64,000 nt of DNA, taken from the NCBI RefSeq assembly GCF_009846885.1, contig NZ_WUWM01000001.1, positions 124,001 through 188,000 of the forward strand, given 5' to 3'. Made by a program: the position numbers and the translations under genes. The stretch is from Paenibacillus puerhi (GTDB lineage: Bacteria; Bacillota; Bacilli; Paenibacillales; NBRC-103111). Of the stretch, positions 17,647-25,312 are shown in pieces. Within the stretch, counting starts at the first letter, position 1; the number at the start of each line of letters is the position of its first letter. A model generated the notes under the pieces. The model worked only from the letters and a program-made list of their open reading frames with translations. It did not search any database and was not told where the DNA came from.

Positions 17647-18363
17647 ATGTATCCTAAGGTGTCCATCGTTATTCCATTCTACAACGATCCTTACGTCGGG
17701 CAGGCCATCGGCAGCGCGCTTGCTCAAACCTATCCGAATATAGAGGTTATTGTGGTCGATGACGGCTCGACCCTGCATGCCCATGTCATCCAGCCGTTTC
17801 AGAAGAGGATCTGCTACCTGGGCAAGGCCAACGGAGGGACGGCATCCGCCCTTAATCACGGGATTCGAATGGCGTCTGGAGAATATATAGCCTGGCTCAG
17901 CTCGGATGACCTGTATTATCCGAATAAGCTGATGACACAGATCCCGTTCATGCTTGAGCGGGGGGCGCAGATCAGCTTCTCTTCTTTTGACCTGATCGAT
18001 GCTTATAACCGGGTGACTCAGCGGCATGTCGTCCCGCATTTCCCGCATTACAGCGCTCTGATCCGTGCCATGATCGATTCCAATCCGATCAACGGCTGTA
18101 CGGTAGTCGCCCGCAAGGATGTGCTTATCGGCATCGGTTTGTTCGATGAGGGGCTTCCCTATACGCAAGACTACGATATGTGGATCAGGCTGATGCTGAA
18201 TGATGTTCATTTTCACTATGTTCACAGCCCGCTCATTCAATACCGCATGCATGCGGCGATGGGAACGGTGCGCCATCACGCGGTGATCGAACAGGAAATC
18301 GCGATGGTAAGAGGGCGATACCGGCAGCTGCTGAATGCGTATGCGAGCAGGCATGGCGGATAA
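17647..18363 (+). CDS. Glycosyltransferase family 2
   Basis: The 238-residue GT-A enzyme has VSIVIPFYND, VVDDGST, ANGGTASALNHG and the D-x-D-like SSDD. QDYDMWIRL is the late conserved acidic block. GGGAGTG lies 7 bp before ATG 17647; GTG 17638 is an alternative. It probably adds one sugar to the spore glycan. Donor is unknown. Confidence 0.88.
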   Translation: MYPKVSIVIPFYNDPYVGQAIGSALAQTYPNIEVIVVDDGSTLHAHVIQPFQKRICYLGKANGGTASALNHGIRMASGEYIAWLSSDDLYYPNKLMTQIPFMLERGAQISFSSFDLIDAYNRVTQRHVVPHFPHYSALIRAMIDSNPINGCTVVARKDVLIGIGLFDEGLPYTQDYDMWIRLMLNDVHFHYVHSPLIQYRMHAAMGTVRHHAVIEQEIAMVRGRYRQLLNAYASRHGG

Positions 18364-18511
18364 ACCGTCAGTTAGAGCGACGAACGGCAAAGCGGCGTTA
18401 ACTTTCGCCTGCTTCCGCAGCAGCCCTTGCCACTTGTCCGGACCGGCATACCATAGGTAGTACCGGCCGTTGGAATGAGGAGTGATGTCATACTCAAAAG
18501 GGGGTACAAGG

Positions 18512-19318
18512 ATGCGACGATCACGTAAGCAGCCGAAGGGAACAACCGTGCGCCGGTCCAATACCGCACCTTCGCGCGCAGCTCGGATATCGGTCATCAT
18601 ACCCGTCAAGAACGAACGTCGGACTCTCCCCAAGGTTATCCGGGAAGCCCGCAAGCTATCGCCCTCCCGCGTTGAAATTATTGTCGTCGTCAATGGCTCC
18701 ACGGACGGCTCCAGACGTATCGCCGAAGCGATGGGCGCCAAGGTGTACGCTTACGATGAGGCGCTGGGGCACGATGTGGGGCGGAGCGTGGGGGCTCATC
18801 ATGCGACGGGGGACATCCTGGTGTTCGTGGACGGAGATACGCCGATTCCCGCCAGAGAGCTCAGGCCGTACATCCGGGCCGTAGGGAGAGGGGTAGATAT
18901 CGCGTTAAATCGTTACCTGGGTCCTTTGAGAAGGAAGTGGACGCATCCCGTCGTCTTGGCTAAACATGTGATGAATACGGCTATAGGCCGCCCGCAGCTT
19001 AAAGGCGCCTCCATGACGACAATCCCCCATGCGATCAGCCGCCGGGCATTGGATATCATCGGAGTGCCGTCGCTCAGTGTTCCTCCGCTTGCTCAGACGA
19101 TGGCCATCCACCACGGTCTGAATGTACGACCGGTCCATCTGGTCCCCATCGGCCGGATCAATCGCTGGCGGAGGAGACGGATTTCCCGGCAGGGCGTCGA
19201 TTCGGTCGGCCATCTGATTATCGGCGACCACCTGGAGGCGCTGCATTGGTATCTGGGACAGATGGGGAGCAGGGGGCGGTATGTGGACGCGATGCGGGCA
19301 CGAGAAACGGTGAGGTGA
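18512..19318 (+). CDS. Glycosyltransferase family 2 with basic N-terminus
   Basis: The 268-residue protein starts with a 28-residue Arg/Lys-rich leader, then the GT2 core: ISVIIPVKNERRTL, VVVNGSTDGS, GHDVGRSVGAHHATGD and the metal-binding VDGDTP. It is closely similar in architecture to the next gene (both have GHDVGR and IIGDHLEAL). The basic leader echoes other proteins of this locus. The last part is not membrane-spanning, so it is a cytosolic, probably mother-cell, enzyme. Confidence 0.85.
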   Translation: MRRSRKQPKGTTVRRSNTAPSRAARISVIIPVKNERRTLPKVIREARKLSPSRVEIIVVVNGSTDGSRRIAEAMGAKVYAYDEALGHDVGRSVGAHHATGDILVFVDGDTPIPARELRPYIRAVGRGVDIALNRYLGPLRRKWTHPVVLAKHVMNTAIGRPQLKGASMTTIPHAISRRALDIIGVPSLSVPPLAQTMAIHHGLNVRPVHLVPIGRINRWRRRRISRQGVDSVGHLIIGDHLEALHWYLGQMGSRGRYVDAMRARETVR

Positions 19319-19324
19319 TTCCTT

Positions 19325-20443
19325 ATGAAATTCGCAAACAGAAGCGAACGAACTCGCGGAAGGCCGGGCCCGGGCAAGGAAAGCCCTGGCGGAGCCACCG
19401 CACAGAGAAACTCCGTATACTTGCGGGGGACGCGGGCATTCCGGGTTGGATATGCGATGGGAAGGGAGGACGCTCTGACCCGCGTTGAGGAGGAGGCAGG
19501 GCGACTGCACGGCGTTCTGAATCGGCGCTGGGCCCATCGGATTCGCTCCTGCCAAGAGATCGGGGCTAGCGGGGCCAAGTATCGCGCGATGAGCGAGGGT
19601 TACTTGCACGGCTTCTTCGTAGGCCGCAAGGAGGCTGTCCCCGACTGGGTGCTGATCCCTGTGGAGCAATCGGTCGCCATCGTGATTACCGCGATGAACG
19701 AGGAGGGGACCATCGGGAGGACGATCAGGCAGGCCGCGCGTCTCGGCGCGGATGAGCTGGTCGTTGTGGTCAATGGATCTACGGATCGGACCTATGAGCG
19801 GGCCAGCAAGTATGCGGAGGCAACGGTGCTTCATTACCCGCAGCCCCTTGGCCACGATGTGGGACGCGCCGTGGGCGCCAAGCACACGAAGGCGGATATT
19901 GTACTTTTTCTAGACGGGGATATCCCGATAAGTGCCGAACGGCTTGTTGCTTTCGTATATGCGGTCTCACAGGGAATGGACGTGGCGCTTAACGATATCA
20001 GCCCCTATCTCGGCTCCTTCCGCCATCGGGATCAGGTGACGCAAATCAAGCAATTCCTCAACCTGAGCCTCGGCCGTCGCGACCTCAAAGCGAATTCGTT
20101 AACGGCCGTTCCTCATGCGCTGTCCCGCTCAGCTATAGATGCGCTCGGGCCCGATCTGCTGATGGTGCCGCCCAAGGCGCAGGCTGCCGCCCTGCTGCAG
20201 GGGCTGCGCGTCGGAGCTCCGGCCAGTGTGGATGTGATCCGCCTCAACAGACGCCGCAAGGGCAATCGGGGCCGCCTGAACCGCGTAGCGATGCTGATTA
20301 TCGGCGATCATCTCGAAGCGCTGAAGCTGGCTTCCGATCAGGCGGGAGCGCGTCTGGGATTCCCCGATATGCAGCGCAAGCGAATCATGGCGGAAGGAGC
20401 TGCTGAGCATGCGGCTGCTGAGTATCATCATACCGAACTATAA
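19325..20443 (+). CDS. Glycosyltransferase family 2 with two N-terminal tag motifs
   Basis: The 372-residue protein has an extra 112-residue N-terminal region before the GT2 core (AIVITAMNEEGT, VVVNGSTDR, GHDVGRAVGAKH, LDGDIP). That region contains GYAMGREDAL (42-51) and GYLHGFFVGRKEAV (92-105). These match the motif in the two CgeB-family proteins upstream, though the enzyme folds differ. GAGGTG precedes the ATG. The gene overlaps the next one by 35 bp. Confidence 0.85.
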   Translation: MKFANRSERTRGRPGPGKESPGGATAQRNSVYLRGTRAFRVGYAMGREDALTRVEEEAGRLHGVLNRRWAHRIRSCQEIGASGAKYRAMSEGYLHGFFVGRKEAVPDWVLIPVEQSVAIVITAMNEEGTIGRTIRQAARLGADELVVVVNGSTDRTYERASKYAEATVLHYPQPLGHDVGRAVGAKHTKADIVLFLDGDIPISAERLVAFVYAVSQGMDVALNDISPYLGSFRHRDQVTQIKQFLNLSLGRRDLKANSLTAVPHALSRSAIDALGPDLLMVPPKAQAAALLQGLRVGAPASVDVIRLNRRRKGNRGRLNRVAMLIIGDHLEALKLASDQAGARLGFPDMQRKRIMAEGAAEHAAAEYHHTEL

Positions 20444-21137
20444 CGGGGCAGAGCTGCTGGACCCCTGTCTGAAGTCCATCCATCAATACGTTTCTACTCC
20501 GTATGAGGTCATTGTGGTCGATAACGGCTCCATGGATCAATCGCTGAGCGTAGCCATTCGCCACGACGCGAAGTTGATCGCCTTGCCGGATAACCGCGGA
20601 TTTCCCGTTGCTTGCAACTTGGGCTTGCGGCTGGCCGCCGGCGATGAGCTGCTGCTGCTCAATAATGACACGCAGCTGACAAAGGGAGCGATGAAAGCTA
20701 TGCGGCGATGTTTGCACAGCAGTCCGGACATTGGGATCGTCGGTCCGATGTCCAATTTTGCGAGCGGCAAGCAGCAGATAGCGGGGCCCCTCACTACGAT
20801 TAGAAGGACGGCGGCCCGTATGAATGTGCCGAACCCGGCGAAGTGGAGGGCGACCGAGCGGGTCGTAGGGCTTTGCTTTCTGTTCAAGCGCGAGCTGCTG
20901 GAGCGGGTAGGTCTGTTAGACGAGCAGTTCTCGCCAGGGCACTATGAGGACGATGATTACTGCTACCGGGCTCGTCTGGCGGGTTACCGTCTTTTGATTG
21001 CCGGGGATGCATTTGTCTATCATCATGGAGGCGCCAGCTTCAAGCAGAGGGACGCAGGGCAGGTGGAGGAGCTGATCCGGGTTAACCGGGAGAAGTTCCG
21101 GGCCAAGTGGCAGGTCGATCCGCTAGCATTTATATAG
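20409..21137 (+). CDS. Glycosyltransferase family 2 (rhamnosyltransferase-like)
   Basis: The 242-residue GT2 has LSIIIPNYNGAELL, VVDNGSMDQS, NRGFPVACNLGL and LLNNDTQL, the pattern of rhamnosyl-type transferases. GHYEDDDYCYRARLAGY is the conserved late block. GGAAGGAG precedes ATG 20409, which lies inside the previous gene. With dTDP-L-rhamnose made upstream, rhamnosyl transfer is a reasonable inference. Confidence 0.87.
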   Translation: MRLLSIIIPNYNGAELLDPCLKSIHQYVSTPYEVIVVDNGSMDQSLSVAIRHDAKLIALPDNRGFPVACNLGLRLAAGDELLLLNNDTQLTKGAMKAMRRCLHSSPDIGIVGPMSNFASGKQQIAGPLTTIRRTAARMNVPNPAKWRATERVVGLCFLFKRELLERVGLLDEQFSPGHYEDDDYCYRARLAGYRLLIAGDAFVYHHGGASFKQRDAGQVEELIRVNREKFRAKWQVDPLAFI

Positions 21138-21178
21138 CGGTTACTGGGCATCCGCCCGGTTCCCGGAGTAAGGGACTG

Positions 21179-21186
21179 CATACATT
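21179..21186 (+). promoter_or_regulatory. Sigma-E-like -10 element (CATACATT)
   Basis: CATACATT matches the sigma-E -10 pattern CATACAnT and lies 40 bp upstream of the first small helical protein gene. A convincing -35 is not visible. Confidence 0.3.
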
Positions 21187-21225
21187 GCTAAGTAGGGGAA
21201 GCTGCTGGGGCAAGGAGGGAACGAC

Positions 21226-21516
21226 ATGCATAAACAAATCACGATGATGATGCATCATATGGCGACGTCTCAAGAAGAAATGGTCCGGATCTTGGAAGCA
21301 AAGCGCCAGGTTGCCGTTCGAATGGCTCAGCTCGTCCATGACATCCCGCCACAGTATCCCGGCTTCGAGGGCGTGGAGGCGCTAACTGAGAATGCGATGA
21401 ACGTGACGAAGAATATAGCAGGTTACTTGAGCAGCCTGGCCGATCTGGAGGAGGCGCTTGCCGATAATTTGACTTTCGTGCTGAAGGAGGTTCAGATTCC
21501 GCCGGGCGAGGAGTAG
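21226..21516 (+). CDS. Small helical protein, paralogue 1 of 3
   Basis: This 96-residue all-helical protein has no signal peptide. It carries the pattern SQEEMVRILEAKRQVA near the N-terminus and LADLEEALADNL near the C-terminus. Both patterns recur in the next two genes, so this is a tandem family. GCAAGGAGGG gives a strong ribosome binding site. Function unknown; position at the end of the glycan locus suggests a spore-assembly role. Confidence 0.7.
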   Translation: MHKQITMMMHHMATSQEEMVRILEAKRQVAVRMAQLVHDIPPQYPGFEGVEALTENAMNVTKNIAGYLSSLADLEEALADNLTFVLKEVQIPPGEE

Positions 21517-21567
21517 GCCGGGGTCTGATGGAACACGGTAAGATTAACGAGGAATGAGGGAAGAGCA

Positions 21568-21915
21568 GTGAGCAGAGCCGATGCCTATCACCGGATGCTG
21601 ATGGCCGCAGCGAAATTTCAACATAATATCGCGTTGATTCTGGAGGCGAAGGCCGTGGAGGCGGAGCGTTCCTGCCAGTGGATCTGCGGGCATGTGAGCG
21701 GCGAGCACTATGACAATCACGGCGATCAATTGAAGGGAACGATCGATGTTCACGAGCAACTGCTCGAGGTCATCGATGGCATGACCAAGCTGGAGCGAGC
21801 GCTGGCCAAAAACATGTCCGTCCTGCTCGGCGAGAAGGAAAGCGAAGGCGGTACGGACGATAGCGGCGGCGATATGGGGGATTTCTTCTCCTTTGGAGGC
21901 AGCGATTCCAAATGA
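21568..21915 (+). CDS. Small helical protein, paralogue 2 of 3
   Basis: This 115-residue protein starts at GTG 21568 after GAGGGAAGAG. FQHNIALILEAKAVEA and MTKLERALAKNM align with the first paralogue. The C-terminus is Gly/Asp/Ser-rich and probably flexible (DDSGGDMGDFFSFGG). Stop overlaps the start of the third paralogue (ATGA). Family function is unknown. Confidence 0.7.
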   Translation: MSRADAYHRMLMAAAKFQHNIALILEAKAVEAERSCQWICGHVSGEHYDNHGDQLKGTIDVHEQLLEVIDGMTKLERALAKNMSVLLGEKESEGGTDDSGGDMGDFFSFGGSDSK

Positions 21916-22283
21916 GCCGGACAGAAGCAGAGAACAGAGCTAAGCTCCATATGCTGGTCTCTCTGGCGCGAAGTCAGCGGGCGCTTGCCCGGATGCTGGA
22001 AAGCATGGCCGAGCTGATGGAAGCCGGCGCAAGACAAGGACGCGACGGCAGCGCCAAGGCTGGCGAACGGATGGAGGGGGGCAGCCGCGAGCGCAGAGAT
22101 ATGGCCGGGCGCGAGTGGCTGGCCCAACTGGAGGCGCTGAGCCGCTATCAGCGGGCGATGGCTGAGCGGCTCGGTCTTCTCCGCCTGCGTAAGATCAGGC
22201 GCGGCATTCCCGGCAAGCCTTGGCTCAGCCATCCTATTCGCACTCGCACGTACCAGGGCAAAGAGCGGAGGAATCCGGTCTAA
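21912..22283 (+). CDS. Small helical protein, paralogue 3 of 3
   Basis: This 123-residue protein has SQRALARMLESMAEL and LSRYQRAMAERL equivalents of the two helices seen in the previous two genes. A Gly/Arg-rich insert separates them and the C-terminus is basic, unlike the acidic-tailed paralogue 2. The opposite charge of tails 2 and 3 might favour pairing (inference). Translationally coupled through ATGA. Confidence 0.65.
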   Translation: MSRTEAENRAKLHMLVSLARSQRALARMLESMAELMEAGARQGRDGSAKAGERMEGGSRERRDMAGREWLAQLEALSRYQRAMAERLGLLRLRKIRRGIPGKPWLSHPIRTRTYQGKERRNPV

Positions 22284-22307
22284 CGCGCTGCGCTGGGTAA
22301 GGGGCGC

Positions 22308-23348
22308 TTATTCGCCTGGAGCGGGCAACTCCTTCCAGTTCATGACCAGACCGCCGTGGACGTAACCCCCGCCGAAGCCGAACAGCAGCACGCGGTCGCC
22401 GCTGCGGAACAAGCCTTCGCGGACGCCCTGATCGAGGGCAAGCGGGATGGTGGCGGCCGACGTATTGCCCAGCCGCTCGATCGTGTGAAGCGTGCGCTCG
22501 AGCGGGATTCCCAGCTTGTCGCAGACCGACTCGATGATCCGCAGATTAGCGCTATGGGGGATGAACCAGTCGATCTCGGCAATGGACATGCCTGCTTGCT
22601 TCAGCAGCGCCTGGACGCCGAGCGGGACGGTTTGCACGGCAAAGCGATACACCTCCCGTCCGTTCTGCACCAGCTTGCCGCCAGCCTGAAGCCCAGTGCC
22701 GTCCGGGGCGGGAACCGTCAGGGAGCGGTACAGATGCGGTGCGCCAGAACCGTCGCTTCCAGCCGTATAGGCGAGGAAGGCGGGTCCGGCATCCGGCCTA
22801 TCGTCTCTTTCGAGCAGAACAGCGCCCGCGGCATCGCCGAACAGGATGCAGGTCGTGCGGTCGGTGTAATCGGTAATTTTGGACAAGGTCTCCGCGCCGA
22901 TGACCAGCGCCTTGCGGCACAAGCCCGAGCCGATCATGCCGTCGGCTACCTGAAGACCGTATACGAAGCCGGCGCAGGCTGCGCTCAGATCGAAAGCCAA
23001 GGGAGAAGCAATCCCGAAGTGCTCCTGAACCAGACAAGCTGTAGAAGGAAAGGAAAAGTCAGGGGTGCTTGTGCTGACGATGATCAAGTCCACGTCGGTG
23101 AGATCCGCCGCATAGCGTTCCGCAAGATTATGAACGGCTTGTATGGCGAGATGGCTGGTGAATTCCGATTCTGCGGCGATGCGCCGCTCCCGAATTCCGG
23201 TTCGTTGAACGATCCATTCATCGCTAGTTTCAACCAGCCTTTCGAGATCGGCGTTAGTCAATACTCGTCCCGGCACATGACTGCCGATGGCGGTCAGCCG
23301 GGACGCATAGCGACGGTCAGGCAAGGGGAGAGAGCTTCCGTTGATCAT
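22308..23348 (-). CDS. fabH: Beta-ketoacyl-ACP synthase III
   Basis: It condenses acyl-CoA with malonyl-ACP to start fatty-acid synthesis. The 346-residue protein has the catalytic triad: Cys125 in SAACAGF, His265 in WFIPHSAN and Asn295 in RLGNTSAA. ATG 23348 is chosen with AAAGAGGTG upstream. It stands alone, without fabF next to it, and is preceded by a FapR operator and an extended -10 promoter, so malonyl-CoA control is expected. Confidence 0.92.
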   Translation of the reverse strand: MINGSSLPLPDRRYASRLTAIGSHVPGRVLTNADLERLVETSDEWIVQRTGIRERRIAAESEFTSHLAIQAVHNLAERYAADLTDVDLIIVSTSTPDFSFPSTACLVQEHFGIASPLAFDLSAACAGFVYGLQVADGMIGSGLCRKALVIGAETLSKITDYTDRTTCILFGDAAGAVLLERDDRPDAGPAFLAYTAGSDGSGAPHLYRSLTVPAPDGTGLQAGGKLVQNGREVYRFAVQTVPLGVQALLKQAGMSIAEIDWFIPHSANLRIIESVCDKLGIPLERTLHTIERLGNTSAATIPLALDQGVREGLFRSGDRVLLFGFGGGYVHGGLVMNWKELPAPGE

Positions 23349-23395
23349 GAACAGCACCTCTTTCGATAAAATATTATCAGATCATGTGACTTAAT

Positions 23396-23414
23396 ATTAG
23401 TAGTTGGTACTAAT
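23396..23414. promoter_or_regulatory. FapR operator
   Basis: ATTAGTA-GTTGG-TACTAAT is a perfect 7-bp inverted repeat that matches the TTAGTA...TACTAA operator of FapR, the malonyl-CoA-responsive repressor of lipid synthesis. It lies just downstream of the fabH -10 (23418-23413), as in known FapR targets. Confidence 0.88.
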
Positions 23415-23421
23415 TATAACA
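23413..23421 (-). promoter_or_regulatory. fabH extended -10 promoter (TGTTATAAT)
   Basis: On the minus strand TGT-TATAAT gives a consensus -10 with the TGn extension. It overlaps the FapR operator edge. No good -35 is visible, consistent with an extended -10 promoter. Confidence 0.7.
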
Positions 23422-23465
23422 CACATCCACTACGAATAGATATCGAAATCGGAACTGCCTCATGC

Positions 23466-24476
23466 CTATCTTCTCGCTGTCGAGGCCCGTACCTTTAGCT
23501 CAGCGGGGAGGACGATCCTCCGCGTAGTCGCTGGCGCTTCATTTTGAATCCGTTCGATCAAGAGCTGCATACCAATATACCCCATGTCGTAGGCGGGCTG
23601 CTTCGCTATCGTTAAGAACGGGTTGTAGTCCGGTATTATATCCGGATCGTCGAAGCAAGTGACGGAAATATCCTCCGGCACTCGAATTCCTAGGGAACGC
23701 AAGGCGCGTAACGCATTCACTCCGATGAAGTTATTGGCCGCAACTATAGCCGTGGGCCGCTCATCATGCTGGAGCGAAATGAATTTGGAGATGATCTCGT
23801 CGAGGTTGTCCTGCTTGAAATGGGTTTCGATCATATAAGCCGGATTCGGCTGAATACCCGACAATATCAACGTGTCCCGGAAGGCCTGGGCCCGTTCGCG
23901 CGCATTAGACAAATAGCCGGGACCATTAATCAAGCAGATGCGCTCGTGACCAAGCTCAATGAGGTGTTGAACCAGCTGCCGGGTCGTGTTCAAGTTATCC
24001 CCTGTAACCGAATCGGCGGGTACCGAATCGACAGTTCGGTCTACATAGACAAAGGGGGTTCTCCGTTTCGCAAGCTTCTTCATATTCGCGGCGGAATCGT
24101 CGCTGGCCGGTACAATCAAGGCTCCGTCTACGCCAGTAGACATGAGCATATCGATGTACATGGCTTCTTTTTCCTTATTCTCGTCCGTGTTCCCTAATAG
24201 TAACTGGTATCCAAGCTGCAGCGCCTTATCTTCCGCCCCCCGCGCAATATTGGTGAAGAATGGGTTGGATATATCAGGAATAACAAGCGACACGAGCTTG
24301 GTCTCCTTCGAGGTAAGACTGCGTGCCGGCTTGTTCGGAATGTATTCGAGTTCTCTTATGGCCTCTTCCACTTTCAACCTCGTCGATTCTTTGATGGAAG
24401 GCGAATTGTTGATCACGCGGGATACCGTCATCGGCGAGACGTTGGCCTTCTTGGCTATATCGTAGATGGTTACCAT
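23466..24476 (-). CDS. LacI-family transcriptional regulator
   Basis: The 336-residue repressor has the LacI HTH (TIYDIAKKANVSPMTVSRVI) and hinge, then a periplasmic-binding-type effector domain (VSLVIPDISNPFF, ARRL-type linker absent). It is divergent from a glycoside/fucose operon. The palindrome TGTTACCGGTAACA in the shared intergenic region is its likely operator. GAAAGGA lies 9 bp before ATG 24476. Effector probably a sugar from the downstream pathway. Confidence 0.9.
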   Translation of the reverse strand: MVTIYDIAKKANVSPMTVSRVINNSPSIKESTRLKVEEAIRELEYIPNKPARSLTSKETKLVSLVIPDISNPFFTNIARGAEDKALQLGYQLLLGNTDENKEKEAMYIDMLMSTGVDGALIVPASDDSAANMKKLAKRRTPFVYVDRTVDSVPADSVTGDNLNTTRQLVQHLIELGHERICLINGPGYLSNARERAQAFRDTLILSGIQPNPAYMIETHFKQDNLDEIISKFISLQHDERPTAIVAANNFIGVNALRALRSLGIRVPEDISVTCFDDPDIIPDYNPFLTIAKQPAYDMGYIGMQLLIERIQNEAPATTRRIVLPAELKVRASTARR

Positions 24477-24547
24477 CACCAAACATCCTTTCAAGCTCTA
24501 TTCCTTCATAATGGGACAACGGCAAAAGGTTTTCAAGTCGGGGACCG

Positions 24548-24577
24548 TTGACCGTTAAGAAACTTGTATGATACTAT
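24548..24577 (+). promoter_or_regulatory. Promoter of the fucoside operon
   Basis: TTGACC (24548-24553) is a near-consensus -35. Either GATACT with a 16-bp spacer or TACTAT with an 18-bp spacer can serve as -10. The palindromic operator begins 3 bp downstream. Confidence 0.6.
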
Positions 24578-24579
24578 TT

Positions 24580-24593
24580 TGTTACCGGTAACA
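24580..24593. promoter_or_regulatory. LacI-type operator TGTTACCGGTAACA
   Basis: A perfect 14-bp palindrome with a central CG, typical of LacI/GalR operators, sits at the expected transcription start of the operon and between it and the divergent regulator gene. Confidence 0.75.
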
Positions 24594-24618
24594 TAATAAT
24601 AACAAGAGACGGGGTGTT

Positions 24619-25296
24619 ATGTCCATGACCGTAACGATAAAATCCATGATCGACTTATCTCAGGAGGTTTATCACAACTGCCCGGTGCTGCCGGAATTTG
24701 ATCCACCCAGGATCGACTATCTGCGGGTAGGGCCGAGGGACGGCTGGACGGTGGAGCAAATCACCATGAACCTGCATACGGCAACGCATATGGATGCGCC
24801 GGCTCATATGGCTGATTTTCGAAAGACGTTGGACGAATTTCCCGTGGAGCGATTTCAAGGCCGTTTAGTTTTGGTAGAGCTTTCTAATAAATTGCCGAGC
24901 GAGCCTGTGACTGTAGACGATCTGCATCCTTATGCGGAGCTGTTAACTGATGAGTCCGTCGTATTCTTACATACAGGCTGGGGTGAAAAACGGGCCTGGA
25001 CCAAGGAGTTTATTTTCCAGTCTCCTTATCTATCCAACGAAGCGGCGCAGTTCCTGGTGGACAGAAATATCCGGGGAATCGGCATCGATCATTTCAGTAT
25101 TGGCGGCACGGGTCCGGAGAACGAAGAAACCCACAGGATTTTGCTTCGCGCCGGCATGTGGATTGCCGAGGGGCTTTATTTGTCGCATTCCGAGCTAGCT
25201 GAGGGCGACTGGCATGTCATGGCGCTTCCGGTGAAAATTCGGGAGAGCAGCGGTGCTCCAGCAAGAATCGTAGCCTTCCAATGGGACAATCCTTAA
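24619..25296 (+). CDS. Cyclase / kynurenine-formamidase-like metal hydrolase
   Basis: The 225-residue protein has HTATHMDAPAH (about residues 53-63), the HxTHxDxPxH metal-binding motif of the cyclase (PF04199) family. IGIDHFSIGG is a second conserved block. These enzymes hydrolyse amides or lactones. In this operon it could be the sugar-lactone hydrolase following L-fucose oxidation, but that is inference. ATG 24625 is an alternative start with better spacing to GGGGTG. Confidence 0.82.
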   Translation: MSMTVTIKSMIDLSQEVYHNCPVLPEFDPPRIDYLRVGPRDGWTVEQITMNLHTATHMDAPAHMADFRKTLDEFPVERFQGRLVLVELSNKLPSEPVTVDDLHPYAELLTDESVVFLHTGWGEKRAWTKEFIFQSPYLSNEAAQFLVDRNIRGIGIDHFSIGGTGPENEETHRILLRAGMWIAEGLYLSHSELAEGDWHVMALPVKIRESSGAPARIVAFQWDNP

Positions 25297-25312
25297 GAAT
25301 CGAGGGGTAAAC

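Noticed and set aside
17602..18741. Long minus-strand open frame of about 380 codons
   Set aside because: It runs antisense to a clear GT2 gene and into the next one; GC-rich codon bias keeps the frame open. Only the part in the intergenic gap is kept as a separate observation.
22356..23369. Plus-strand open frame antisense to fabH
   Set aside because: fabH has a full catalytic triad, ribosome binding site and FapR promoter; the antisense frame has none of these.
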